NCBI GenBank assembly: GCA_022827945.1
Contig: JAJEIT010000035.1
Span: 62,001 to 126,000 of the forward strand
DNA length: 64,000 bases
Source of the DNA: Dehalococcoidia bacterium
GTDB taxonomy: Bacteria > Chloroflexota > Dehalococcoidia > Tepidiformales > Tepidiformaceae
Direction: 5' to 3'
Shown: in pieces, positions 1-7,914 of the stretch
How the letters are laid out: each line of letters opens with the position of its first letter
Numbering within the stretch: the stretch's first letter is position 1
The notes under the pieces: model-generated
Database searches by the model: none
The model's input: the letters and a program-made list of their open reading frames with translations, nothing else
Told to the model about the DNA's origin: nothing
Program-made: the position numbers and the translations under genes

Positions 1-1
1 G

Positions 2-232
2 GGCCAGACCGCGACCCCCGAGATGGCCCAGGAAGCCTGCGCCCTTATCCGCAGCCTCCTTCGCGAGCTCGGCGGCGACGCCGCCGGCGACATACGCGTT
101 CAGTACGGGGGCAGCGTGAATCCCGGCAACGCCGCCGACCTCCTCGCCCAGCCCGACATCGACGGCGCCCTCGTCGGCGGCGCCTCCCTCAAGGCCGACC
201 AGTTCGCCGCCATCGTCGCGGCCGCGGGCTGA
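2..232 (+). CDS. tpiA: Triosephosphate isomerase, C-terminal part
   Basis: This is the end of a TIM-barrel enzyme that interconverts dihydroxyacetone phosphate and glyceraldehyde 3-phosphate. The frame is open at the window edge and begins in the family's GQTATPE segment. The phosphate-binding loops YGGSV and ALVGGASL are intact near the C-terminus, and the gene ends in TGA. The 5' part lies outside the window. miaA starts 4 nt after the stop, so the two are probably co-transcribed. Confidence 0.95.
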   Translation, partial: GQTATPEMAQEACALIRSLLRELGGDAAGDIRVQYGGSVNPGNAADLLAQPDIDGALVGGASLKADQFAAIVAAAG

Positions 233-236
233 CTCT

Positions 237-1148
237 GTGCGGCGGCTCGTCGCCGTCGTCGGTCCGACTGCCGCCGGCAAGTCGGCCATCGCCCTCGCGC
301 TCGCCCGGCGCTTCGGCGGCGAGATCGTCAACGCCGATAGCCGCCAGGTCTACCGCGGTATGGACATCGGCACGGCCAAGCCCTCCCCCGACACCCGCGC
401 CCTCCTCCCCCACCATCTCTATGACATCGCCGACCCAGCCGACGCCTACAGCCTCGCGCTCTACCGGCGCGACGCACTCGCCACGCTGGAAGACATCTGG
501 GTGCGCGGCGAGCTTGCCTGGCTCGTCGGCGGCACGGGCCAGTACGTCTGGGCCCTGCTGGAAGCATGGCAGGTCCCCGATGTCGCCCCCCGGCCCGCCC
601 TCCGCGTCGAACTCGCCGCCGTAGCCGACCGCGACGGCCCCGAGACGCTCCACGCTCGCCTTCGCGCCGTCGACCCCGAGGCGGCCGATCGCATCGACGC
701 GCGCAACGTCCGGCGCGTCATCCGCGCCCTCGAGGTGTACGAGGTGACTGGCAGGCCCATCACCGATTGGCAGACGAAGGGCGTCCCCGACTTCGACTTC
801 AGCATCCTCGGCGTCCGGTGCGAGGAGAAGGAGCTGATCTGGCGCATCAACCGCCGTACCGAGGCGATGTTCGCCTCCGGCCTCGTCGACGAAACCCAAG
901 CCCTCCTCGCCGCCGCCGTCCCCCCGGACGCATCCGCCCTCTCCTCCATCGGCTACGCCGAAGCCCTCCGCGATATCCGTGGTGAGATCACCCGCGACAA
1001 GGCCATCGAGCTGACCAAGCGCTCGACCAGGCGCCTCGCCCGCCGCCAGCGCCAGTGGTTCCGCCCCCAGGACCGCCGCATCGCCTGGGCTTCCGACGCC
1101 GACGAAGCGGCGAGCGCCCTCGCGCCGTTCGTCGAGGCTCCCGGCTAG
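237..1148 (+). CDS. miaA: tRNA dimethylallyltransferase MiaA
   Basis: The enzyme transfers a dimethylallyl group from DMAPP to N6 of A37 in tRNAs that read U-starting codons. At 303 aa it has normal length. The P-loop GPTAAGKS lies at residues 9-16, the DSRQVYR motif at about 34-40, and the GGTGQYV motif near residue 100. It starts with GTG only 4 nt after the tpiA stop, so translation is probably coupled. Its TAG stop shares the palindrome CTAG with the stop of the convergent PIN gene. Confidence 0.95.
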   Translation: MRRLVAVVGPTAAGKSAIALALARRFGGEIVNADSRQVYRGMDIGTAKPSPDTRALLPHHLYDIADPADAYSLALYRRDALATLEDIWVRGELAWLVGGTGQYVWALLEAWQVPDVAPRPALRVELAAVADRDGPETLHARLRAVDPEAADRIDARNVRRVIRALEVYEVTGRPITDWQTKGVPDFDFSILGVRCEEKELIWRINRRTEAMFASGLVDETQALLAAAVPPDASALSSIGYAEALRDIRGEITRDKAIELTKRSTRRLARRQRQWFRPQDRRIAWASDADEAASALAPFVEAPG

Positions 1149-1558
1149 AGCGCCGGCACGAGCTCCAGCGCCTCCACGTGCCGGGGCCGCAGCAGCCCGA
1201 AGTGCCGGTGGTCGAGCGTCGCCAGCTTCGGCTCCCCCAGCCGCTCCACAACGCTCAGCACCGCCGCATCGACGAACCCGACGCGCGCATCCGCGTATTG
1301 CTCACAGACTTCGGCGGCGCGGGCGTAGTCCTCCGGGAGCAGGTCCTCTACGGTGTACGCGCCTCGGACGATGTCGGAGAGGAAGGCAACAAGAACCTGG
1401 GGCGGTAGCTGTTCGTCCATGAAGTAGGCGACTTCCGTGAGCACGGGCGCAGGGATAACCAGTTGCTCGCGGGATGTCTCGATGAGTGTCCTTGACCGCT
1501 CGTGATCGGCGTCCGCGTCGTTGAATGAGGCGAAGAGCGGGCCAGCGTCGAGGATCAG
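1145..1558 (-). CDS. PIN-domain (VapC-like) toxin, probable CTG start
   Basis: This 137-aa protein has the PIN ribonuclease fold signature: an N-terminal ILDAGP segment, TEV near residue 40, GFVDAAV near 100 and TLDHRHF near 120, which supply the acidic metal-binding residues. It follows an RHH antitoxin and overlaps it in CTGA. The frame has no ATG, GTG or TTG near the required N-terminus. CTG at 1558-1556 gives exactly the VapC-like beginning M-ILDAGP, so CTG is my preferred start. The longer reading frame that runs back to 1840 covers the antitoxin in another frame and is not believable. VapC-family proteins usually cleave tRNA or mRNA; that role is inferred. Confidence 0.8.
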   Translation of the reverse strand: MILDAGPLFASFNDADADHERSRTLIETSREQLVIPAPVLTEVAYFMDEQLPPQVLVAFLSDIVRGAYTVEDLLPEDYARAAEVCEQYADARVGFVDAAVLSVVERLGEPKLATLDHRHFGLLRPRHVEALELVPAL

Positions 1559-1794
1559 CGCCAGGGTGGTATCTCCGGCGTTGTGTCGCCCAACTGCCGA
1601 GCGGGCGTGGCATCCGGCGCGTGGACCATTCCCAGCGAACTCGGCTTCGGGCGCTTCCTCGGACGCAGCTTCTGCGACAGCTTCTCGTCGATCGCCTCCC
1701 GCACCAGGCACGACACCGACACGCCCCGCTCCGCCGCCAGTGTCCGCAGCGCGTCCAGCTTCTCCGCATCCAGCGTGACCGTTGTTCGCGTCAT
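1555..1794 (-). CDS. Ribbon-helix-helix antitoxin (VapB/CopG-like)
   Basis: This 79-aa protein begins with the short beta strand TRTTVTLD, followed by two helices (residues 9-45), as in MetJ/Arc/CopG DNA-binding antitoxins. The basic, proline-rich tail probably binds the toxin. The gene lies directly upstream of the PIN toxin with a 4-bp overlap. There is no Shine-Dalgarno; instead TAGGAT (1806-1801) stands 6 nt before the ATG, which suggests a leaderless transcript. Such antitoxins normally repress their own promoter. Confidence 0.8.
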   Translation of the reverse strand: MTRTTVTLDAEKLDALRTLAAERGVSVSCLVREAIDEKLSQKLRPRKRPKPSSLGMVHAPDATPARQLGDTTPEIPPWR

Positions 1795-1800
1795 GTTCCC

Positions 1801-1806
1801 ATCCTA
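1801..1806 (-). promoter_or_regulatory. Candidate -10 box for leaderless antitoxin transcript
   Basis: Reading the minus strand, TAGGAT is followed by six bases and then the ATG of the antitoxin. No convincing -35 box and no Shine-Dalgarno is seen. The dapF -10 candidate lies 30 bp away on the other strand, so the divergent promoters overlap. Confidence 0.45.
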
Positions 1807-1835
1807 CGCCATGCGACCGTCGAGACATCCGGCTG

Positions 1836-1841
1836 TACACT
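1836..1841 (+). promoter_or_regulatory. Candidate -10 box for leaderless dapF transcript
   Basis: TACACT is followed by seven bases and then the dapF ATG at 1849. No Shine-Dalgarno lies between them. No clear -35 element is visible. Confidence 0.4.
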
Positions 1842-1848
1842 CGCCAAC

Positions 1849-2688
1849 ATGCGCGTGACGAAGATGCACGGACTCGGCAACGACTACGTCTACGTCCGAC
1901 CCGAGGCGGAACAGGACTGGTCCGCCGTCGCCCGCAAGGTCAGCGACCGCCACTTCGGCGTCGGCAGCGACGGCCTCATCCTCGCCCTGCCCTCCGAGGT
2001 CGCCGACCTTCGCATGCGTATGTTCAACGCCGACGGCTCCGAGGCGGAGATGTGCGGCAACGGCATCCGCTGCCTCGCTAGGTACGCCGTCGAGGAGGGC
2101 ATGGTCCCCGCCGACATCGAGTCCGTCACCATCGAGACGCTCGCCGGCGTCCTCACCCTGCAGCTCTTCCGCGAGAACGGCGCCGTCAGCGCCGCCCGCG
2201 TCGACATGGGTCCCCCCAGCTTCGACCCTGCCTCCCTCCCCGCCGACGTCGAGGGTCCTGGCCCCGTCGTCGACTACCCCCTGGAGGTCGACGGCATGGA
2301 GCTTCGGCTCACGCTTGCCAGCATGGGCAACCCCCACGCCATCCACTGGCTCGATGGCGACGTCGACGACTTCCCCCTCGAGCGCATCGGCCCGCAGGTC
2401 GAGCACCATCCCCTCTTCCCCAACCGCACGAACTTCCAGGTCGTGCAGGTGGTGGACCGCGGGCACGTGCGTCACCGCGTCTGGGAGCGCGGGACGGGCA
2501 TCACGCTCGCGTCCGGCACCAGCGCCTCCGCCGTCTGTGCCACCGGACGCCTCACCGGCCGCACCGGCGACTCCATCACCGACTCCCTCCCCGGCGGCGA
2601 CCTCCAGCTCTCCTGGGACGGCCACGGCTCCGTCTTCATGACCGGTCCCGCCGCCCGCGTATTCGATGCCGAGTGGCACGAGGCCTAG
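1849..2688 (+). CDS. dapF: Diaminopimelate epimerase DapF-like, second catalytic Cys replaced
   Basis: The family epimerises LL- to meso-diaminopimelate for lysine and peptidoglycan. The protein is 279 aa, a normal length. The N-terminal MHGLGNDYV and the first catalytic motif CGNGIRC (Cys69) are intact. The second motif, usually GETLACGTG, reads GITLASGTS, so Ser222 stands where the second catalytic Cys is expected and the usual Glu is Ile218; a Cys is present at 230. I chose ATG 1849 because MRVTKMHGLGN matches family N-termini, although the frame is open upstream. Either this lineage tolerates the change or the substrate differs. Confidence 0.85.
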   Translation: MRVTKMHGLGNDYVYVRPEAEQDWSAVARKVSDRHFGVGSDGLILALPSEVADLRMRMFNADGSEAEMCGNGIRCLARYAVEEGMVPADIESVTIETLAGVLTLQLFRENGAVSAARVDMGPPSFDPASLPADVEGPGPVVDYPLEVDGMELRLTLASMGNPHAIHWLDGDVDDFPLERIGPQVEHHPLFPNRTNFQVVQVVDRGHVRHRVWERGTGITLASGTSASAVCATGRLTGRTGDSITDSLPGGDLQLSWDGHGSVFMTGPAARVFDAEWHEA

Positions 2689-3509
2689 TGCAGATGCCCT
2701 TCGTTCACGCCGGCGACATCGACATCTACTACGAACTCCAGGGCGAAGGCCCGCGCGTCCTCAACATCAGCGGCACCGGCGGCGACCTCCGCCGACGCCC
2801 CGGCCTCGCCTCCCTCATTGGCGACCACTTCACCGTCCTCTCCTACGACCAGCGCGGCCTCGGCCAGACCACCATCCCCGGCGGCCCCTACAGCATGGCC
2901 GGCTACGCCGCGGACGCCGCCGCCCTTCTCGACGCCCTCGGCTGGGAACGCTGCATGGTCATGGGCACCTCGTTCGGCGGGATGGTCGCGCAGGAGTTCG
3001 CGGTCACGTTCCCCGAGCGCGTCGAGAGGCTGGTCCTGAACTGCACGTCGAGCGGCGGCGCGGGCAACCCCTCCTACCCCCTGCACGAGCTCCAGGACCT
3101 CGAACCCGAGACCCGCATGCGGACGCAGATTCGCCTCAGCGACACGCGCGTCACCCCCGAGTGGGAGCGGGAGAACGCCGCCGAGCTCGAAGCCCTGCTC
3201 GACCAGCGCCGCACGATGGCCGCCATCGGCGCCGATGAGCCCCGGCGCGAGCTCGGCGCCCGCCTCCAGCTCGAAGCGCGCATCGGTCACGACGTCTATG
3301 ACCGCCTCCCCGCCCTCACCATGCCCGTCCTCGTGTGCGCTGGCGCCTACGACGGCATCGCCCCGCCTGCCAACAGCCGCGCCATCGTCGCCCAGGTTCC
3401 GACCGCGAGCTACGAGGAGTTCCAGGGAGGTCACGGCTTCTTCTGGCAGGACCCTCGCGCCGCCGAGGTCATCACCGCCTTCCTCCGCGGTGATGACGCT
3501 TCCGCCTAG
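2688..3509 (+). CDS. Alpha/beta-hydrolase
   Basis: A 273-aa alpha/beta-hydrolase of the 3-oxoadipate enol-lactonase/proline iminopeptidase type. The nucleophile elbow GTSFGG places Ser95; an Asp lies in GAYDGIAPP and a His in GGHGFFW, completing the triad. GTG at 2688 overlaps the dapF TAG by one base; ATG at 2694 is the alternative start. The substrate cannot be read from sequence. The neighbouring Rieske oxygenase suggests catabolism rather than cell-wall work. Confidence 0.85.
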   Translation: MQMPFVHAGDIDIYYELQGEGPRVLNISGTGGDLRRRPGLASLIGDHFTVLSYDQRGLGQTTIPGGPYSMAGYAADAAALLDALGWERCMVMGTSFGGMVAQEFAVTFPERVERLVLNCTSSGGAGNPSYPLHELQDLEPETRMRTQIRLSDTRVTPEWERENAAELEALLDQRRTMAAIGADEPRRELGARLQLEARIGHDVYDRLPALTMPVLVCAGAYDGIAPPANSRAIVAQVPTASYEEFQGGHGFFWQDPRAAEVITAFLRGDDASA

Positions 3510-3607
3510 CCCTCCCCTCGCGCCCCGACCAGCGCTCGCGTAGCATTGCCCCTATCACTGAGCGTTGCCGCCCAGGGGCGGTGCACGCGCTGCTGGAGAA
3601 CCACCGC

Positions 3608-4885
3608 ATGGTCATCGAAACCGGGTACGTCACCCCTACCGAGAAGGCTCCCGAGCCCTCAATGGGCACCGCCCTCATCCCCAAGGAGCGCTACACCTCG
3701 AAGGAGTACATGGAGCTCGAGTGGGAGCGCATGTGGACCCGGGTCTGGAACATGGCCGGCCGTGAGTCCGACATCCCCAACGTCGGCGACTACTTCACGA
3801 CCGAGCTCGGCCCCGAGTCCTTCCTGATCGTCCGCGAGGCCGAGGACAAGGTCCGCGCCTTCTACAACGTCTGCCCGCACCGCGGAAACCAGATCCGCAA
3901 CCCGGGCATGGGCCACGCGGAATCGTTCCAGTGCGCCTACCACTTCTTCGAGTTCAACCTCGACGGCTCGAAGAAGTTCGTCCCGGACGAGGACACCTTC
4001 ACCCAGGGCGTTCCCCAGGAGACGGCGCTCGTCGAAGTGCCCTGCGACACCTGGGGCGGCTTCGTCTGGTTCAACATGAACCCCGACGCCGAACCCCTGC
4101 TTGAGTTCCTCGGCGTTGTCGCCGACCACCTCGCGCCCTACCACTTCGAGGAGTACGCGATCGTCGGCGACATGACGATCGAGTGGGACACGAACTGGAA
4201 GGCCTCCGTCGATGCGTTCAACGAGGTCTACCACGTGCAGGGCATCCACCCGCAGCTCCTCGAGTCGCTCGACGACATCCACGTGCAGATCGACCTGTAC
4301 GAGCGCCACAACCGCTACCTCGTTCCCTTCGGGCTCGTGAGCCCGCGCTACCCGAACCAGAACAAGGTCACCCAGCCGCTCAAGCAGTTCCTGGCCGGCT
4401 CCGGCATCGATCCCGATTCGTTCGAAGGCGGCATGGGCGACGTTCGCCCGGCCATGCAGAAGGCCGTCCGCGCCGCCGCCGAGGCCCAGGGTATGGATGT
4501 CTCCGGTCTGAACGACGACCAGATGTCGGACGACTACCACTACTACCTCTTCCCCAACCTCACCTTCAACATCACGGCGCTCGGCTTCGGCTTCTTCCGC
4601 CAGCGCCCCCATCCCACCGACCCGAACAAGATGTTCTTCGACCTGCAGAGCTACGCGCGCATCCCACCGGGGGCCGACTCGCCCCCGCGGCCCGTGCACA
4701 GCCAGCACAAGCACGGCGAGATCTCGATCGGCCTCGTGATGGACCAGGACTCCTACAACCTGCCGCGCGTTCAGAAAGGCATGAACTCGCGCTCGTACAA
4801 GGGCCTGCTTATCAACTACCGCGAGCGCCGCATCCGCCACATGCACACGGTCCTCGACGGTTACCTCGAGGGCCCCGACCGGTAG
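3608..4885 (+). CDS. Rieske non-haem iron oxygenase, large subunit
   Basis: A 425-aa ring-hydroxylating-type oxygenase alpha subunit. The Rieske [2Fe-2S] ligands are C89-x-H91 in CPHRG and C109-xx-H112 in CAYH. The catalytic domain has NWKASVDAFNEVYHVQGIH, which carries the bridging acid and the two iron-binding His. The usual aromatic W after the second motif is F (HFFEF). ATG 3608 is preferred to an upstream GTG at 3581. No ferredoxin or reductase gene is adjacent, so electron partners must come from elsewhere. A strong hairpin follows the gene. Confidence 0.9.
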   Translation: MVIETGYVTPTEKAPEPSMGTALIPKERYTSKEYMELEWERMWTRVWNMAGRESDIPNVGDYFTTELGPESFLIVREAEDKVRAFYNVCPHRGNQIRNPGMGHAESFQCAYHFFEFNLDGSKKFVPDEDTFTQGVPQETALVEVPCDTWGGFVWFNMNPDAEPLLEFLGVVADHLAPYHFEEYAIVGDMTIEWDTNWKASVDAFNEVYHVQGIHPQLLESLDDIHVQIDLYERHNRYLVPFGLVSPRYPNQNKVTQPLKQFLAGSGIDPDSFEGGMGDVRPAMQKAVRAAAEAQGMDVSGLNDDQMSDDYHYYLFPNLTFNITALGFGFFRQRPHPTDPNKMFFDLQSYARIPPGADSPPRPVHSQHKHGEISIGLVMDQDSYNLPRVQKGMNSRSYKGLLINYRERRIRHMHTVLDGYLEGPDR

Positions 4886-4910
4886 CTCGCCTCTCGGCAG
4901 GCACAGTCCC

Positions 4911-4938
4911 GAAGCCGGACCCCCAGGGGTCCGGCTTC
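4911..4938 (+). terminator. Terminator-like hairpin after the Rieske gene
   Basis: GAAGCCGGACCCC (4911-4923) pairs perfectly with GGGGTCCGGCTTC (4926-4938), leaving almost no loop. It begins 25 nt after the stop of the Rieske oxygenase. No run of T follows, so termination may need a factor. Confidence 0.7.
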
Positions 4939-5010
4939 GTTGATCCCGCTACCTCGACGCCTCTCGCGACGGGGCGGTATCGTCCCCGCACGTCCATTCC
5001 CGGAGGCCCC

Positions 5011-5883
5011 ATGGACCACGCCACCACCCTCCGCGCCATGCTACACCGCCCCGAGATCGTCGTCCTGCCTGGCGCCTACGACGCCCTCTCCGCGCGCCTC
5101 GCCGAGCAGGCCGGCTTCGAGGCGCTCTTCACCACCGGCTTCGGCTTCTCCGCCTCCGCCCTCGGCGCCCCCGACATCGGCCTGCTGACCATGTCCGAAA
5201 CGATGGAGCGCGTCCGCCATATCGTGCGCGCCATCGACGTGCCCCTCGTCGCCGACATGGACACCGGCTACGGCAACCCCCTCAACGTCATCCGCACCGT
5301 CCGCGAGTGCGTCGAGTCCGGCGTCGCCGGCATCATCCTCGAGGACCAGGAGTGGCCCAAGAAGTGCGGCCACTTCGAGAACAAGCGCGTCATCCCCGCC
5401 GAGGAGCAGGTCGCGAAGCTCCAGGCCGCCGTCGAGGCGCGCGGCGACAGCGACCTCGTCATCATCGGCCGCACCGACGCCCGCGGCCCCCTCGGGCTCG
5501 ACGAGGGCATCCGCCGCGGCAAGCTCTACCACGAGGCCGGCGCCGACGTCGTCTTCGTCGAGGCGCCGCAGTCCCTGGACGAGCTGCGCGCCATCGCCGG
5601 CGCCTTCCCCCGCGGCACTCCCCTCTTCGCCAACATGATCGAGGGCGGCAAGACGCCCCTCCTTACCGCCGCCGAGCTCCAGGAGATAGGCTTCACCATG
5701 GTCGTCTACCCGCTCTCCGGACTCTTCTCCGCGGCGAAAGCGATCGGTGAGACCTACCGCGCCCTCCACGACACCAAGACGACCGCCTCCCGCCGCGACC
5801 ACATGGTCGACTTCCACGAGTTCGAAGGCATTGTCAACGCCCCCGGCTGGCGCGACATCGAGACCCGCCACGCGGTGCGCTGA
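5011..5883 (+). CDS. Isocitrate lyase/PEP mutase family enzyme
   Basis: A 290-aa member of the PEP mutase/isocitrate lyase superfamily: 2-methylisocitrate lyase, oxaloacetate decarboxylase or carboxyphosphonoenolpyruvate mutase-like. The catalytic loop KKCGH lies at residues 117-121, and the metal-binding Asp residues are in VADMDTGYG at about 82-84. GGAGG stands 5 nt before the ATG. KKCGH favours C-C lyase activity on an acid substrate rather than phosphonate chemistry, but the exact substrate is open. The stop overlaps the next start in TGATG. Confidence 0.85.
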   Translation: MDHATTLRAMLHRPEIVVLPGAYDALSARLAEQAGFEALFTTGFGFSASALGAPDIGLLTMSETMERVRHIVRAIDVPLVADMDTGYGNPLNVIRTVRECVESGVAGIILEDQEWPKKCGHFENKRVIPAEEQVAKLQAAVEARGDSDLVIIGRTDARGPLGLDEGIRRGKLYHEAGADVVFVEAPQSLDELRAIAGAFPRGTPLFANMIEGGKTPLLTAAELQEIGFTMVVYPLSGLFSAAKAIGETYRALHDTKTTASRRDHMVDFHEFEGIVNAPGWRDIETRHAVR

Positions 5884-6209
5884 TGCCCGAGTTCGACGCC
5901 GAAACCGAGGCCACCCTCGACCAGCTTGCGCGCTTCCTCTCCCCCGGTGACCGCGAAGCCGCCCGCGAGGCCGCCGTCTACGCCATTCTCATGACCGAGA
6001 GCGACATCTCCCCCGGTACGGCCACCGTCGCCGCCTGGTGCTACGAGTACGCTGGCGAGGGCATCGCCTACCACCAGTGGCCCGCGCTCGTCGCCGCCCG
6101 CAGCCTCACCCCCGACCCCGCCGATTCCCCCTCCGCCCGCGCCCACGCCCGCGCCCGCCGCGACTCCCTCGCGCAGGGCCTGACCGACAAGGGCGAAATC
6201 CCGAACTAG
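5883..6209 (+). CDS. Hypothetical protein, 108 aa
   Basis: I do not recognise this small acidic, mainly helical protein. It overlaps the preceding lyase gene by one base (TGATG), so it is translationally coupled and may act with it. No membrane segment, signal peptide or metal motif is seen. The C-terminus is alanine- and arginine-rich. Its stop shares CTAG with the convergent LLM gene. Confidence 0.65.
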   Translation: MPEFDAETEATLDQLARFLSPGDREAAREAAVYAILMTESDISPGTATVAAWCYEYAGEGIAYHQWPALVAARSLTPDPADSPSARAHARARRDSLAQGLTDKGEIPN

Positions 6210-7390
6210 CGCCGCCGCGCCGCCGCCTGCTTCTCCGCCGTCTCCACCTCGATGCCCGCGTCGCTGAACGCCTTCTCCACCGCCGCGCGACTGATCTTCG
6301 CGTCCGGCGTGGCTGCCACCCACTGCTGGCTGCCGCGCTGTGCGTCGAGCTGCCCCCGGAAGTGCGGCATCACGTACCGCGAGAACAGTTCGTAGCTGCG
6401 CACCGTCTGCTCCCACGTCGCCCACTCGTGCGCCCGCGCCAGGAACCCCCCGAACCCGCCGGTGATCTCCAGCAGCCGCTCGATGCCCGCGATCGCGTCG
6501 TCCACGGTCCCGATGATGGCCCCGCCACCCGCGATCCCCGCCTCGATGGTCGAGGCGTCCGGCGCCATCCGCGAGGTGATCGTGCCCGAGAAGTAGTCCA
6601 CCAGCTCCCGCTCGTACCCCTCGCGCGCCTCCTCGATCGCCTGCTCGCGCGAGTCGGCCAGGTAGAACGGCACGCCCAGCCGCCACTGGTCCCGCGAGAC
6701 CGTGTGCCCCGCCTCCCGCGCCGCCTCCTCGTACCACCCATACGTGTTCGAGAGCGCCTCCCCGCTGGCGTCGCTCAGTCCTCCGAAGGAGACCATGTCG
6801 ATCCCGTGCCGCCCCGCCGCCTGTGCGCCCGCCGGTGAGCCCCCCGCCGCCACCGCCATCGGCGGGTGGGGATGCGTGTACGGCGCGATCTGCAAGCGCG
6901 CCTCGCGCAGCCGGAACCAGTCCGTCTCGACCGTCACGACTTCCCCGCGGAAGAGCCGCATGATCACGTCCAGCGACTCGTTCATCATGCGCCGCTGGTC
7001 CAGCGGGTCGATGCCCAGCATGTAGGCGTCGGAGCTGAGCGCGCCGGGGCCCATCCCCAGGATCGCCCGTCCCCGCGTCATGTGGTCGAGCTGCACGAAC
7101 CGGTCCGCCACGATTAGCGGGTGTTGGTAGGGCAGGCTCAGCACCCCTGACGCCAGCCGCAGCTTCTTCGTGCGCTGCGCCGCCGCCACGATGAACAGCT
7201 CCGGCGAGGCGATGGTCTCCCACCCCGCGCTGTGGTGCTCCCCGATCCACGCCTCGTCGAAGTCGAACCGCTCGATCTGTTCGAGCAGCTCCAGGTCGCG
7301 ATCGAACGCGATCGTCGGGTTCTCCTCGAGCCGGTGGAACGGCCCCATGAAGATGCCGAACTTCATCCGCGGCGGCCGGTACGTGGTCAT
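6206..7390 (-). CDS. LLM-class flavin-dependent oxidoreductase
   Basis: A 394-aa bacterial-luciferase-like monooxygenase. It has the typical N-terminal strand MKFGIFMGPF, the EAWIGEHH segment and the ILGMGPG and GG(S)P elements of the FMN/F420 barrel. ATG 7390 adds eight residues before the family-like MKFGIF start. TAGGAT lies 9 nt upstream on the minus strand. Such enzymes oxidise or desulfurise small organics; the substrate is unknown. This is one of three LLM paralogues in the window. Confidence 0.87.
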   Translation of the reverse strand: MTTYRPPRMKFGIFMGPFHRLEENPTIAFDRDLELLEQIERFDFDEAWIGEHHSAGWETIASPELFIVAAAQRTKKLRLASGVLSLPYQHPLIVADRFVQLDHMTRGRAILGMGPGALSSDAYMLGIDPLDQRRMMNESLDVIMRLFRGEVVTVETDWFRLREARLQIAPYTHPHPPMAVAAGGSPAGAQAAGRHGIDMVSFGGLSDASGEALSNTYGWYEEAAREAGHTVSRDQWRLGVPFYLADSREQAIEEAREGYERELVDYFSGTITSRMAPDASTIEAGIAGGGAIIGTVDDAIAGIERLLEITGGFGGFLARAHEWATWEQTVRSYELFSRYVMPHFRGQLDAQRGSQQWVAATPDAKISRAAVEKAFSDAGIEVETAEKQAAARRR

Positions 7391-7506
7391 GGCCGGCTCA
7401 TCCTACAGGCGGGGGCGATGGATCGCCGTGGGGGGCGCTTCTGCCTCGCGTCGAGGCTGCCGGGTACGATGGCGACCACCCCTGCGAAGAAGGAGCCCGC
7501 GACGGC

Positions 7507-7914
7507 GTGAACATCGACTACCTCATCCTTGCCGACTGGGCCGAGGTCATCAACGGCAAGATCTACATCCAGGGCGGCGGCTGGACGACCATCAACGCCC
7601 ACGAGCCCCTGCCCGTCAGCCGCACGATTGCGATCGCCGTGTCGCCCCGTGTCGAGTGGCACGAGACGAACGTCCCCCACGAGCTCGTGATACGCATCAT
7701 CCGCGAGGAGGGCCAGGCCGAGCTCGCCAGGATCGATGCCCGCTTCGAAGTAGGCCGTAGCGCCGGGCTGCCCCAGGGGGCCTCCCAGCCACACCCCATC
7801 GCGGTCAACCTGCCGCTCACGTTCGAGCACGCGGGTGAGTACGAGGTCCGCGCTTCCATCGACGGCGAGGAGGTCACCACCCTCGCCTTCCGCATCGACG
7901 AGAAGGCGTCCTAG
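7507..7914 (+). CDS. DUF6941-like protein
   Basis: A 135-aa beta-rich protein. The start NIDYLILADWAEVINGKIYIQGGGW matches, from memory, the DUF6941 family of unknown function (no single residue run is diagnostic). It has an Ig-like strand pattern and no signal peptide. GTG at 7507 is the only sensible start, with GAAGGAG upstream. TACGAT at 7465-7470 could be its -10 box. The stop is shared as CTAG with the next gene on the opposite strand. Confidence 0.7.
   Translation: MNIDYLILADWAEVINGKIYIQGGGWTTINAHEPLPVSRTIAIAVSPRVEWHETNVPHELVIRIIREEGQAELARIDARFEVGRSAGLPQGASQPHPIAVNLPLTFEHAGEYEVRASIDGEEVTTLAFRIDEKAS

Noticed and set aside
1559-1840. PIN protein extended to 1840
   Set aside because: The extra residues are low-complexity and come from the antitoxin read in another frame.
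1525-1848. N-terminal extension of dapF
   Set aside because: The frame is open to 1525 but would cover the antitoxin in antisense. Homology starts at MRVTKMHG and a -10 box stands just before ATG 1849.
3659-4846. A 395-aa open frame antisense to the Rieske gene
   Set aside because: GC-rich third positions create long antisense frames. Its product is Val/Leu/Arg-biased with no motif, and the Rieske protein on the other strand is unmistakable.
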